64,000 bases of DNA from Actinomycetospora lemnae (GTDB taxonomy: Bacteria > Actinomycetota > Actinomycetes > Mycobacteriales > Pseudonocardiaceae): the NCBI RefSeq assembly GCF_028737315.1, contig NZ_JAQZAO010000007.1, positions 1 to 64,000 of the forward strand, written 5' to 3'. Both the position numbers and the translations under genes were made by a program. Position 1 is the stretch's first letter. Every line of letters starts with the position of its first letter. The notes beneath the pieces were generated by a model. The model ran no database searches. It was given only the letters and a program-made list of their open reading frames with translations, and was not told the origin of the DNA. Positions 9,453-18,821 of the stretch are shown piece after piece.

Positions 9453-9466
9453 TTACCCCGGGGTGA
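9453..9466. promoter_or_regulatory. Candidate operator palindrome upstream of sbnA-like gene
   Basis: TTACCCCGGGGTGA is a palindrome with 12 of 14 symmetric positions, in the 175-bp gap between the kinase and the sbnA-like gene. A second CCCCGG..CGGGG element follows at about 9478-9490. It could bind a regulator controlling sbnA. No -35/-10 pair is clear. Confidence 0.3.
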
Positions 9467-9583
9467 GGAAAGCCTGACCCCGGCTCGGGGAAAGGGTGCC
9501 CGCGCGGCGATGTCGACGCGGGGCGCCGCAGCGGACCCTGTGATCCGCACCGGGACGACGACAGCGAACACGAGGAGGTCGCT

Positions 9584-10615
9584 TTGACCATCATCTCCGC
9601 CCCGCAGCAGTACAACACCGACGACCTCTTCGTGGACCTGCGCGCCATCGTCGAGCACAACCTCTTCCTCAAGGTCGAGGGCATGAACTTCGCGGGGTCC
9701 GTGAAGCTGAAAGCGGCGGCTTCGATGATCGCGGCGGCGCAGGCCCAGGGCCTGCTCAATCCGTGGTCGATCGTTGTCGAGTCCTCGTCGGGCAACCTCG
9801 GCGTCGCCCTGGCCATGGTCTGCGCGAACCACGGCTACCGCTTCATCTGCGTCACCGACGACCGCTGCAACGCGCAGACCCGCAAGCTGATCGAGGCCTT
9901 CGGCGGCGAGGTCCACGTCGTCGACGTGCCCCACCCCGAGACCGGCCTGCTCGGCGCCCGCATCGAGCACCTCGCCTCGATCTGCGCGAAGAACCCCGAC
10001 GCCGTGTGGCTCAACCAGTACGAGAACCCGGCCAACGCGGGCGCCCACTACGCCCAGACGGGTCCGGCGATCGCCCACAACTTCCCGCACATCAACGTCG
10101 TGTGCGTCGGGGCGGGCACCTGCGGGACGCTGATGGGCACCGCGCGCTGGTTCAAGCAGCACCGCCCGCACGTCAAGGTCGTCGCGATCGACGTCGAGGG
10201 CTCGGTGAGCTTCGGCGGCGAGGCCGGCACCCGCCGCATCCCCGGTCTGGGTATGGGCATGACGCCGCCCGCGCTCGACCGCTCGCTGATCGACGACGTC
10301 GTCATGGTCCCCGAGACCGAGACCCTGCGGATGTGCCAGCGCCTCGCCATGCGCGGGTTCCTCTTCGGCGGCTCCACCGGCACCGTCGTCGCCGGCGCCC
10401 AGGCCTGGCTGAACGAGCACGGCCGGCCGGGGATGACCGCGGTGACGCTGGCGCCCGACTCCGGCGAGCGCTACCTCGACACCGTCTACGCCCCGATGTG
10501 GCGCGAGGAGCACTACGGCGCCTACGCGCGCCTGACCGGTCGCTACACCCTGCCCGACCCCGACCAGCTGCCCACGGTGGGAACACCGAACACGCCGACC
10601 ACGCCGCCCGCCTGA
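9584..10615 (+). CDS. sbnA: SbnA-like PLP-dependent enzyme of 2,3-diaminopropionate synthesis
   Basis: A 343-residue member of the cysteine synthase/cystathionine beta-synthase fold family. SbnA condenses O-phospho-L-serine with L-glutamate to N-(1-amino-1-carboxy-2-ethyl)-glutamate, the substrate of SbnB. The Schiff-base lysine is in GSVK (Lys41); the substrate loop is ESSSGNLGVALA, the phosphate loop GAGTCGTLMGTA, and there is a GGSTGTV turn near 265. The start is TTG 9584, with GAGGAGG 6 bp upstream. The 2-OG dioxygenase follows after 68 bp. With sbnB at 5762, both steps of L-Dap synthesis are present, split by the FHA/kinase pair. Confidence 0.9.
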   Translation: MTIISAPQQYNTDDLFVDLRAIVEHNLFLKVEGMNFAGSVKLKAAASMIAAAQAQGLLNPWSIVVESSSGNLGVALAMVCANHGYRFICVTDDRCNAQTRKLIEAFGGEVHVVDVPHPETGLLGARIEHLASICAKNPDAVWLNQYENPANAGAHYAQTGPAIAHNFPHINVVCVGAGTCGTLMGTARWFKQHRPHVKVVAIDVEGSVSFGGEAGTRRIPGLGMGMTPPALDRSLIDDVVMVPETETLRMCQRLAMRGFLFGGSTGTVVAGAQAWLNEHGRPGMTAVTLAPDSGERYLDTVYAPMWREEHYGAYARLTGRYTLPDPDQLPTVGTPNTPTTPPA

Positions 10616-10683
10616 TCGTCGGCCGCCGGCTCGCACCGCCCCTGACCTCGTCCTACCGCCCGATCCGCCCTGGGAGCACCACC

Positions 10684-11694
10684 ATGTCGTCCACGATGCA
10701 GCCGCCCGCCGCCGGCAACCTCGACCTCCGTCCCGGCCACCCGCCGGTCCTGTGGGTGAACCCCGGTCCCGACCCGGTCGGCTGGGCGGCGTATCACCGC
10801 AACGACGTCCGGCAGATCGTCGCCCGCCACGGCTCGGTGCTGATCCGGGGGCTCGGCGTCCGCGACCACGCGCAGACGGCCGCCGTGATGGGGCGCCTCG
10901 CGGCGGTCGGCCTGCTGGCCGAGCGCGAGGCCTTCGCGGCCCGCACGGCCCTCGGCAACGGGCTGTACTCGGCCACCCCGTGGCCGTCGACCCAGCAGAT
11001 GTGCCTGCACAACGAGCTGAGCTACCTGCCCGACCCGCCAGCGTTCATGTTCTTCGCCTGCCTCACGCCGCCCGCCGCCGGCGGCGCCACCCCGGTCGGC
11101 GACGCCTCGGCCGTCCTCCAGGCGCTGCCGCCGGCGCTGGTCGCGCGGCTCGACCACGAGGGCTGGATGCTGGTCCGCAACTACAACGATGAGATCGGCG
11201 CCTCGTGGGCCGAGGCGTTCGGCACGAACGACCGCGGCGCCGTCGAGCACTACTGCCGCAGCCAGGGCATCGAGTTCACCTGGAACGGCGACGGCCTGAG
11301 CACCCGCCAGCGGCGTCGCGCCGTCGTGCGGCACCCCGTCGACGGGCGGCCCTGCTGGTTCAACCAGGTCGCGTTCCTCAACGAGTGGACGCTCGACCCC
11401 GACGTCCGCGAGTACCTCGTCGAGTCCTACGGGCCCGACGGCCTGCCGTTCACCACGCGGTTCGGCAACGGCGAGCCGATCGGTGAGGACGTCGTCAACC
11501 TGATCAACAACGCCTACGCCGCGCACACCGTGCGCGAGCCGTGGCAGGCGGGCGACGTCCTGGTCGTCGACAACATCCGCACCGCCCACGGCCGCGACCC
11601 CTACGAGGGCGACCGCGAGGTCGTCGTGGGGATGGCCGACGCGATCCGCCTCGACGGCGGGGCGGGGCCGGCGGTGCCGGGGCCTCGCCGCTGA
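10684..11694 (+). CDS. TauD/TfdA-family Fe(II)/2-oxoglutarate dioxygenase
   Basis: A 336-residue non-haem iron oxygenase. The facial triad is visible: HNE at 109-111 (His109, Glu111) and the distal His302 in TAHGRDPYEG, with an arginine that would bind 2-oxoglutarate soon after. SyrP-like members hydroxylate amino acids tethered to NRPS carriers or free amino acids. Next to Dap synthesis and a carrier protein, hydroxylation of Dap or of the peptide product is the likely job; this is inference. ATG 10684 is chosen because the homologous region starts here; the frame is open upstream but overlaps sbnA. The stop codon lies in a 12-bp tandem repeat. Confidence 0.85.
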   Translation: MSSTMQPPAAGNLDLRPGHPPVLWVNPGPDPVGWAAYHRNDVRQIVARHGSVLIRGLGVRDHAQTAAVMGRLAAVGLLAEREAFAARTALGNGLYSATPWPSTQQMCLHNELSYLPDPPAFMFFACLTPPAAGGATPVGDASAVLQALPPALVARLDHEGWMLVRNYNDEIGASWAEAFGTNDRGAVEHYCRSQGIEFTWNGDGLSTRQRRRAVVRHPVDGRPCWFNQVAFLNEWTLDPDVREYLVESYGPDGLPFTTRFGNGEPIGEDVVNLINNAYAAHTVREPWQAGDVLVVDNIRTAHGRDPYEGDREVVVGMADAIRLDGGAGPAVPGPRR

Positions 11695-11722
11695 GGGGGC
11701 CGCTGAGGGGGCCGCTGAGGGA
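11687..11722. repeat. Three 12-bp tandem repeats over the dioxygenase stop
   Basis: The unit GCCGCTGAGGGG occurs three times in a row (last copy ends in A). The first copy contains the TGA stop of the dioxygenase gene, and each later copy supplies another TGA in the same frame because 12 is a multiple of three. The repeats may have grown by slippage. Confidence 0.7.
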
Positions 11723-11803
11723 GTCCCTGCTCCTCGGGGTTCGTCGCCGCCACCGCGGGCACAGTGGTGGGGGAACCGGACGAGCACCTGGAGGTCAGCA
11801 GGC

Positions 11804-13208
<1,405 letters not shown>

Positions 13209-13228
<20 letters not shown>

Positions 13229-13562
13229 GGACCTCGGCCAGGACCCGGGCGTGGCTGTGCTCGGTGTCCCTGGTCGCGGTCAGCAGGGTGATCGGGCCCG
13301 GCGTGTCGCGCAGCGTCGCGAGGGCCGATGCGGCGGGCTCGGCCTCGAGCTCGGCGCGGTAGCGGCGGGCGAACTCGTCGTACTTCGCCGGGTCGTGGGC
13401 GAACCATCGCCGCAGCTCGGAGCTGGGCGCGACGTCGCGCAGCCACGTGTCGTGGTCGGCGTCGGCCTTGGCCAGCCCGCGTGGCCAGAGCCGGTCGACG
13501 AGCACGCGCGTGCCGTCGTCGTCGCTGCGCTCCTCGCGCACCCGCTTCACCTGCACCGTCAT
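13209..13562 (-). CDS. DUF488 family protein
   Basis: A 117-residue protein with the family features VKRVREE at the N-terminus, RVLVDRLWPRGLAK, WLRDVAPSSELRRWF and LLTATRDTEHSHARVL near the end. The biochemical role is unknown; relatives are small cytoplasmic proteins sometimes linked to nitrate or uroporphyrin genes. Converges on the aldehyde dehydrogenase with 20 bp overlap and diverges from the acyltransferase with only 8 bp between start codons, so the two must share or overlap promoter elements. Confidence 0.85.
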
Positions 13563-13570
13563 CGTCGGGG

Positions 13571-14680
13571 ATGGTGCCGTACGTGACGACCGACCGGGGC
13601 GACCGGCACCGCGCGCCTGCCGGGGTCGCGGCCCTCGCCGAGGCGACCCCTGCGACGCGCGACCGGCTGGTCGACGCGGTGCGCGCGGCGGCGATCGTCG
13701 TGGTGGTCCTGTGGCACTGGGTGGGGTCGCTGACCCACCGCGGCCCGGACGGCGTGGTCGTCATGCCGAACCCGGTCGACGCCGTACCGCTGGGGTGGGC
13801 GGCGACGTGGGTGCTGCAGGTGATGCCGGCCTTCTTCGTCGTCGGGGGGTTCGCGAACCTGGCCGGGTGGGACGCGGCCGGGCGGCGGGCCGGGGTGTTC
13901 CTGCGGCGCCGGGGGCGCCGGCTGCTGGCGCCGGTGGCGGTGTGGGTGGGTGCGTGGGCCGTCGTCGAGGGCGTCGCGACGGCGGCCGGGGCGTCGACGC
14001 CGCTGGTGGCCCGGTTCCCGGGCGTGCTGACGCCGTTGTGGTTCGTCGGGGTCTACGCGCTGGTCACGGCCCTGGTGCCGGTGACGGCGGGGTGGCACCG
14101 GCGGGCGCCCGGGGGGACGCTCGTCGCGCTGGTGGTCGTGACCGCTGTGCTCGAGGCGCTCCGGGCCGCCCTGCCGATCCTCGGGTGGCTCTCGTCGGCG
14201 CTGGTGTGGGTGCTCGTCCACCAGATCGGCTACCTCTGGCGGGACCACGGGCGGGTCCCGCGCGGGGTGGGCGTGGCGGTCGCCGGGGTGGGGCTCGGGC
14301 TGCTCGTCGTGCTGACGGGTGCGCTCGGCTACCCGCGGTCGATGGTCGGGGCGAACCTGTGGCCGACGACGCCGGCGGTCGTCGCCCTGGGCATGCTGCA
14401 GCTCGGGCTCGCGCTGCTCGTCGCGCCCGCCGCCGACCGGCTGCTGCGCCGGCGCCGACCGTGGCGGTGGGTCGTGGCGGTCAACGCGACGGCGCTGACG
14501 CTGTTCGTGTGGCACATGACGGCCTTCGCCGCGGTGTTCCTCGTGGTGGAGCGCCTGGGCGCGGCGCCGGGCGGGGTGCCCGACGCGGGGTGGCTGCTCG
14601 CCCGCCCGTTCTGGCTGGCGGCGCCGGCGGTGGTGCTGTTCGTCCTCGTGGCGGCGTTTCGGCGGGCAGAGCTGCGGTAG
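13571..14680 (+). CDS. Acyltransferase-3 family integral membrane protein
   Basis: About 369 residues with some ten hydrophobic segments. The first membrane segment contains VVLWHW, the conserved His of the acyltransferase-3 family, followed by a VLQVMPAFFVVGGFANL segment and RRRGRRLLAPV. Such proteins O-acylate cell-surface sugars or secondary metabolites. ATG 13571 is used; GTG 13583 is equally possible because the only purine run (GGGGA) lies between. The frame is open further upstream but that part overlaps the divergent DUF488 gene. No operon partner is present. Confidence 0.78.
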   Translation: MVPYVTTDRGDRHRAPAGVAALAEATPATRDRLVDAVRAAAIVVVVLWHWVGSLTHRGPDGVVVMPNPVDAVPLGWAATWVLQVMPAFFVVGGFANLAGWDAAGRRAGVFLRRRGRRLLAPVAVWVGAWAVVEGVATAAGASTPLVARFPGVLTPLWFVGVYALVTALVPVTAGWHRRAPGGTLVALVVVTAVLEALRAALPILGWLSSALVWVLVHQIGYLWRDHGRVPRGVGVAVAGVGLGLLVVLTGALGYPRSMVGANLWPTTPAVVALGMLQLGLALLVAPAADRLLRRRRPWRWVVAVNATALTLFVWHMTAFAAVFLVVERLGAAPGGVPDAGWLLARPFWLAAPAVVLFVLVAAFRRAELR

Positions 14681-14830
14681 GCGGCAGCGGGAGCTCCTCG
14701 GCCGCTGCCCGCGCGGCGTCCTCGGTGGGGAAGCTGTCGAGCAGGAGCTGCGCCTGGCCCGTCGCCTCCCACGTCATCCCGTGGTCGTCGCCCTGGGCTG
14801 CCGGTCCCAGGGCGCGCCCCGCGGACACGA

Positions 14831-15175
14831 TCAGGACTCGTGGGGCCAGTTGAGGGTCGTCGACCGGTGCGGGTCCCGGAGAACCCGCTCCAGCTCCGCG
14901 AGCCAATCGCGCATCTTCCAGCCCTCGGCTTCCGGGGCGTAATCGAGTCCGAAGCGATGGACGACCTGCAGCGTGTCGGCCTCACCGGCGGTGCCGTCGA
15001 GGATTCGACGGACTTCAGCGGCGGCTTCCATCCGCTGCTCGGGCGACGACTCTCGACAGAACGCCCTGACCGTCTCCTCCGGTGTCCCGTGCTCCTCCTG
15101 GAAGTCCTGGTGGAAGTAGGCACCGAAGAGCGTCCACAGCTCGCTCCACTCCTCGGCCTGCGGGTCGATGTCCAC
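14831..15175 (-). CDS. CdiI-type immunity protein for the adjacent RNase toxin
   Basis: A 114-residue acidic cytoplasmic protein: WSELWTLFGAYFHQDFQEEHGTPEE at the N-terminus is typical of the contact-dependent inhibition immunity family CdiI_2. It should bind and block the toxin encoded immediately upstream (8 bp gap on the same strand), protecting the producer and its kin. Base composition is slightly less GC-rich than the neighbours, a hint of transfer. Specificity for this toxin is inferred from position. Confidence 0.8.
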   Translation of the reverse strand: MDIDPQAEEWSELWTLFGAYFHQDFQEEHGTPEETVRAFCRESSPEQRMEAAAEVRRILDGTAGEADTLQVVHRFGLDYAPEAEGWKMRDWLAELERVLRDPHRSTTLNWPHES

Positions 15176-15183
15176 GATCTCTC

Positions 15184-16452
15184 CTACGGTCGCGGGTAGG
15201 ACGTCAGGATGCGGTAGCCGTCCGGCATCGCGACGTCACGGACGAGGACCACGCGGGAGACCGTGGCGTCGGTGACGTCTCCGAGCCCAGCAGCGGTCCT
15301 CGGTGCCAGACGACCGATGGGCTCGTCGTGCGCCAACTCGAATCGTCCCGGTCTCCTGGGATCGCTCTGGAGCCATCGGTCGATCGCGGCTCGGTTGGCG
15401 GCGATGTTCTCGTGGACGGCGCGCTCGGCGGTCTGCCGGTCGGTGTAGGTCGACACGGCGCCCGGCCGGTCCATGCTGGCCTGGCGGTCGAGCAGATCCT
15501 GGTCGCTCGCGCCGACGTGGGCGCGGCTCGGGTCGAGGGTGTGCCCACCCGCGTCCTCGTGCCGCTGGAGCCCGCCCCCGGGCGCGAGGGGTGTGTGATC
15601 GCCCGGCGCGGGGTCGGGCGCGAGGTCGCGGAGGCGACCGAGCTTGCCGAGCCCCTTGCCGCCCAGGGCGGCGGCGATGACGCCCGGGCTGCGGCCGACG
15701 GCCTCGTCCAGGCCGCCGGTCTGGTACGAGTCGACGACCGGCGCAACGGTGCCCTGGACCATCGTCCCGACGGCGCCGAGCGGGTCGGTCACGGCCGCCT
15801 GGGTGGTCTCCCAGGTGCCCTTCCACGTGTCCCCGAAGCCGGGGTCGAAGACGTCTACGTGGTCGAGGACGCCACCGACGGTGTTCGCGACCTCGTCGAC
15901 GACGTCCCCGCCGGCCTTGACCAGCCCGTCCCACGCGTTGCCGTCGGGTGGCGCGGCGGCCGGCGCGGTGGGGGACAGGCCGGCCAGGACCGCCCCGGCG
16001 GCGTCGAGGGCCCGCGCCGCGTCCTCGGCCGCGGTCCGCGCCCGGTCCTCCGCCGAGGTCATGATCGCGGCGCCGTCGGTGATCGCGACCCGGCCGGACT
16101 CCCGCGCCGCGTCCGCCGGCGCGCCCGACCCCGCGCCGACGAGCAGCGCCTGGCCCTGCAGCGCCATCCGCTCGCCCTCGAGCCAGTCCTGCTGCGCCCG
16201 GCGGAGCTCGGCGGCGAACGCGCGCAGCGGCCCGACGGCGGCGCGGACGGCGCCGGCGGTGGTGCGGCTGCCGGTGGCGGCCGTGCCGACGGCCGTTGCG
16301 GCGAGCACCGCGGCGGACCCCGACCACGTGGCCGTCGCGGCCCGACCGTGCGCCGCCACGGCGTCGCCGACCGTGGCGAGGTCCTGCGCGGCGCGGTCGA
16401 GGGCGTCGGCGGCGACCTCGACGGCCGCCGGGTCACCCGGCACCCCGGGCAT
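15184..16452 (-). CDS. ESX-type polymorphic toxin with C-terminal bacterial RNase A domain
   Basis: A 422-residue protein. The N-terminal 130 residues are Ala-rich amphipathic helices like WXG/LXG-type type VII secretion substrates, with no signal peptide. A Gly/Ala/Val middle part (about 150-290) follows. The C-terminus (300-422) matches the CdiA-CT RNase A-like fold: GHT (His304), RAHVG (His312), a helix AERAVHENIAANRAAIDRWL and the terminal phrase YRILTSYPRP. His304 or His312 is probably catalytic. It should cleave RNA in target cells. ATG 16452 shares one base with the upstream stop (TGATG), so translation is coupled. Long out-of-frame readings on the plus strand are shadows. Confidence 0.82.
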   Translation of the reverse strand: MPGVPGDPAAVEVAADALDRAAQDLATVGDAVAAHGRAATATWSGSAAVLAATAVGTAATGSRTTAGAVRAAVGPLRAFAAELRRAQQDWLEGERMALQGQALLVGAGSGAPADAARESGRVAITDGAAIMTSAEDRARTAAEDAARALDAAGAVLAGLSPTAPAAAPPDGNAWDGLVKAGGDVVDEVANTVGGVLDHVDVFDPGFGDTWKGTWETTQAAVTDPLGAVGTMVQGTVAPVVDSYQTGGLDEAVGRSPGVIAAALGGKGLGKLGRLRDLAPDPAPGDHTPLAPGGGLQRHEDAGGHTLDPSRAHVGASDQDLLDRQASMDRPGAVSTYTDRQTAERAVHENIAANRAAIDRWLQSDPRRPGRFELAHDEPIGRLAPRTAAGLGDVTDATVSRVVLVRDVAMPDGYRILTSYPRP

Positions 16453-16808
16453 CAGGGCCCGCCGAGGCCGGGCAGCACGACGGCAGGTCCGGGGGCGGCG
16501 CCCGGTCGACCCAGCCCGCCCGCGGCGCCCACGTCGTCGGTGACGTAGGTGGTCGCCGAGCCCTCGAGGGACGCCGCGGCCTCGCTCACCCGCCCCGACA
16601 CCGCGCGGACCGCGCCGTCCAGCCCCTGCCCGAACCGCGCCGCCGCCGTCCCCAGCGGCTCCACCCCGCACGCCCCGGCTGCGGAGGTCGCGGCGGCGGA
16701 CGCCACCCGGCCCGCCCTGGCCAGCGCCTCCGCGTCGCCGCGCAGGGCGACCGCGCCGGCGCGCAGCTCGTCGGGGCTGACGTCGAACCCCTCGCCCGGT
16801 GCGGTCAC
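16452..16808 (-). CDS. EspC-like ESX secretion substrate, partner of the toxin
   Basis: A 118-residue protein starting FDVSPDELRAGAVALRGDAEAL, the pattern of the EspC/ESX-secretion-associated family, followed by a turn near Gly60 and a second helix. It ends with the type VII signal YxxxD (Tyr88, Asp92). Small helical partners of this kind pair with larger substrates for export through ESX. It is the first gene of a three-gene operon (partner, toxin, immunity). Start GTG 16808. No ESX machinery is encoded in the window, so a chromosomal system elsewhere must export it. Confidence 0.75.
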   Translation of the reverse strand: MTAPGEGFDVSPDELRAGAVALRGDAEALARAGRVASAAATSAAGACGVEPLGTAAARFGQGLDGAVRAVSGRVSEAAASLEGSATTYVTDDVGAAGGLGRPGAAPGPAVVLPGLGGP

Positions 16809-16900
16809 GCGGCCCCCGTCCGATCACGTCGTCGATCGGAGAGTGGCAGAGGCACGCGGCCCGTAGGGCGCGTTCGGAGGAAGTCGGGGGCGCGGTCGCG

Positions 16901-18757
16901 CTACCCCGCGTCCGCGCGCTCGTCGAGCCCGAAGTGCTCGCTGAGCCAGTCCACGCACTCGTGGATGAAGCGCACGCGGTTCTCGGTGCGCTGGATCTCG
17001 TGGCCCTCGTCGTCGAAGAGCAGGTAGCGGAAGGGCACGCCGGCGGCCTTGGCCCCGTGCACGGCGAGCTCGGCCTCGTGGACGGGCACGTTGGTGTCCC
17101 ACTTGCCGTGCACGACGAGCAGGGGCGCGCGCAGGTGCTCCATGCGGTGCACCGGGGAGAGCTCGCGCAGCAGGTTGCGGTCGTGGATCGGGTGGCCGTA
17201 CTCGCCGACCGCGGCGTCGGCGATCCACGGCTCGGTGCGGGCGAAGAAGGTCTCGAAGTCGGCCATCCCGCACACGTCGATGCCGACGGCGAAGAGCTCG
17301 GGGTGGTTCACCAGCGCCGCGAGCGTCAGGTAGCCGCCGTAGGAGCGGCCCATGACGCCGACGCGGTCGGGGTCGGCGACCCCGCTGTCGACGAGGTGCT
17401 CGACGCACGTGGCCACGTCACGGATCGCCGCGAAGCGCCCGGCGCCGTTGTCGGCGTTGACGAAGGAGCGTCCGAACCCCGAGGAACCGCGGACGTTCGC
17501 GGCGTACACGGCGATCCCACGGGCGAGGATGTGCTGGTAGAGCGGGGTGAAGACCGGGCGCTCCTGCGCCTCGGGCCCGCCGTGCAGGAAGATCACCGTC
17601 GGCAGCGGCCCGGCGTGGCCCCGCGGGCGGTAGAGCCAGCCGGGCAGGCGCAGGCCGTCCGGGGTGGCGACGACCTCGAGCGTCGGGTGCACCAGCTGCC
17701 CCGGCGACCACCGGGGCTCCTCCTGCGGACAGATCAGCGCCGTGGTGTCCGAGGACAGCTCGTGGCACCACACGGCCGCCGGCACATCGGGGGACTGGAT
17801 GCCCATGACCAACGAGTCGCTGTCGTGGCTGAACACGGCGTGGGTCACGACGTCGCCGGGCGGGGCGTAGGACGAGCACTTGCCGGCGGCGATGTCGAGC
17901 AGGTCGACCTCGCTGCGCCCCTCGACGTTCCACACGAGCGCGGCGAGCGAGGCGTCCTCGGTGAGCGCGAAGCGCTCGAGGTCGGCGTCGGTGCGCTCGG
18001 CGAGGACCTCGGGGGTCATCGGGCGCGCGTCGGTGGCGACGTCGACGCGGACCAGCGCTGCCCGCTCGCGTCCGCCGTCGGTGAGCAGGTACATCTGCGT
18101 GCCGTCGGGGCAGAAGCGGCCGGCGACGACGCTGGAGTTCCAGGTGATGGCCACCGAGTGCTCGACGGCGCCCGGGGGCCCGCCGGGGCCGCGGTTGCTG
18201 TCGATCTCGTGCCAACCCTCGGTGCCGTCGAGGTCCACGATCCCGACGTGGCGGGAGCCCCGCCGGCCGCGGCGCAGCAGCACGCGGCGGCGGTCCCGGC
18301 TGACGTCGAGGATCTGCAGGGCGTGCCCGGACCCGACGCGCTGGCGCTGCCCGGTGTCGGCGTCGACCAGCCAGGCCGTCGTCGTCTCGACGTCGGACTC
18401 GGTGATCGCGAGCACGGACCCGGTGTGCGTGAAGCGGTCGAGGGTGACCGCGCCGCGGTCGGCGTCGCCGACACCGCGCACGGGCCTCAGATCGCTCCCG
18501 TCGGGCCGCACGATCGCGACGTTGGTGCGCTCGCCGCCGTCCGGGGCCGTCTCGATCGCGAGCCAGGCGCCGTCGGGGGACCAGCGCACGGTGGAGACGA
18601 GGTCGTCGCCCGTGTCGAGGGACCACTCCTCACCGGTCGCGCGCCGGTGCAGGCGGACCTGCGGGCGCCCGTCGCCATCCCAGACGAAGGCGATCGCGGT
18701 GCCGTCGGGGGAGGGGCTGGGTGACCAGCAACGCGTGGCGCTGATCCACTCGTCCAC
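16901..18757 (-). CDS. S9 family prolyl-oligopeptidase-like serine peptidase
   Basis: About 618 residues. Residues 1-370 form WD-like beta-propeller repeats (WSPDGAWLAIE, LTEDASLAALVWN, FSHDSDSLVMG); the rest is an alpha/beta-hydrolase with nucleophile Ser472 in GRSYGG, Asp in GKWDTNVP and His in DEGHEI. The family cleaves short peptides or acts as acylaminoacyl-peptidase. No signal peptide is seen, so it is probably cytoplasmic. GTG 18757 is chosen for GGAGGAGGG upstream. It lies 64 bp after the amidotransferase gene; in N-acetylglutaminylglutamine amide clusters a peptidase is also common, which supports a pathway role. Confidence 0.88.
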   Translation of the reverse strand: MDEWISATRCWSPSPSPDGTAIAFVWDGDGRPQVRLHRRATGEEWSLDTGDDLVSTVRWSPDGAWLAIETAPDGGERTNVAIVRPDGSDLRPVRGVGDADRGAVTLDRFTHTGSVLAITESDVETTTAWLVDADTGQRQRVGSGHALQILDVSRDRRRVLLRRGRRGSRHVGIVDLDGTEGWHEIDSNRGPGGPPGAVEHSVAITWNSSVVAGRFCPDGTQMYLLTDGGRERAALVRVDVATDARPMTPEVLAERTDADLERFALTEDASLAALVWNVEGRSEVDLLDIAAGKCSSYAPPGDVVTHAVFSHDSDSLVMGIQSPDVPAAVWCHELSSDTTALICPQEEPRWSPGQLVHPTLEVVATPDGLRLPGWLYRPRGHAGPLPTVIFLHGGPEAQERPVFTPLYQHILARGIAVYAANVRGSSGFGRSFVNADNGAGRFAAIRDVATCVEHLVDSGVADPDRVGVMGRSYGGYLTLAALVNHPELFAVGIDVCGMADFETFFARTEPWIADAAVGEYGHPIHDRNLLRELSPVHRMEHLRAPLLVVHGKWDTNVPVHEAELAVHGAKAAGVPFRYLLFDDEGHEIQRTENRVRFIHECVDWLSEHFGLDERADAG

Positions 18758-18821
18758 CGCCCCGGGCCCTCCTCCAGTCGCGCACGATCCGCCGTCGTCG
18801 GGCACCGTACCCAGCGCGCGA

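Noticed and set aside
7537-9816. Long minus-strand frame opposite the kinase
   Set aside because: It is antisense to the kinase linker, extremely Arg/Gly-rich, and has no start signal. The plus-strand kinase has full motifs.
14481-14906. Minus-strand frame with a plausible-looking stretch MTWEATGQAQLLLDSFPTED from ATG 14777
   Set aside because: It would run about 200 bp into the acyltransferase gene and becomes Pro/Arg-rich. It could be a vestige of a small gene between 14681 and 14777, but support is too thin.
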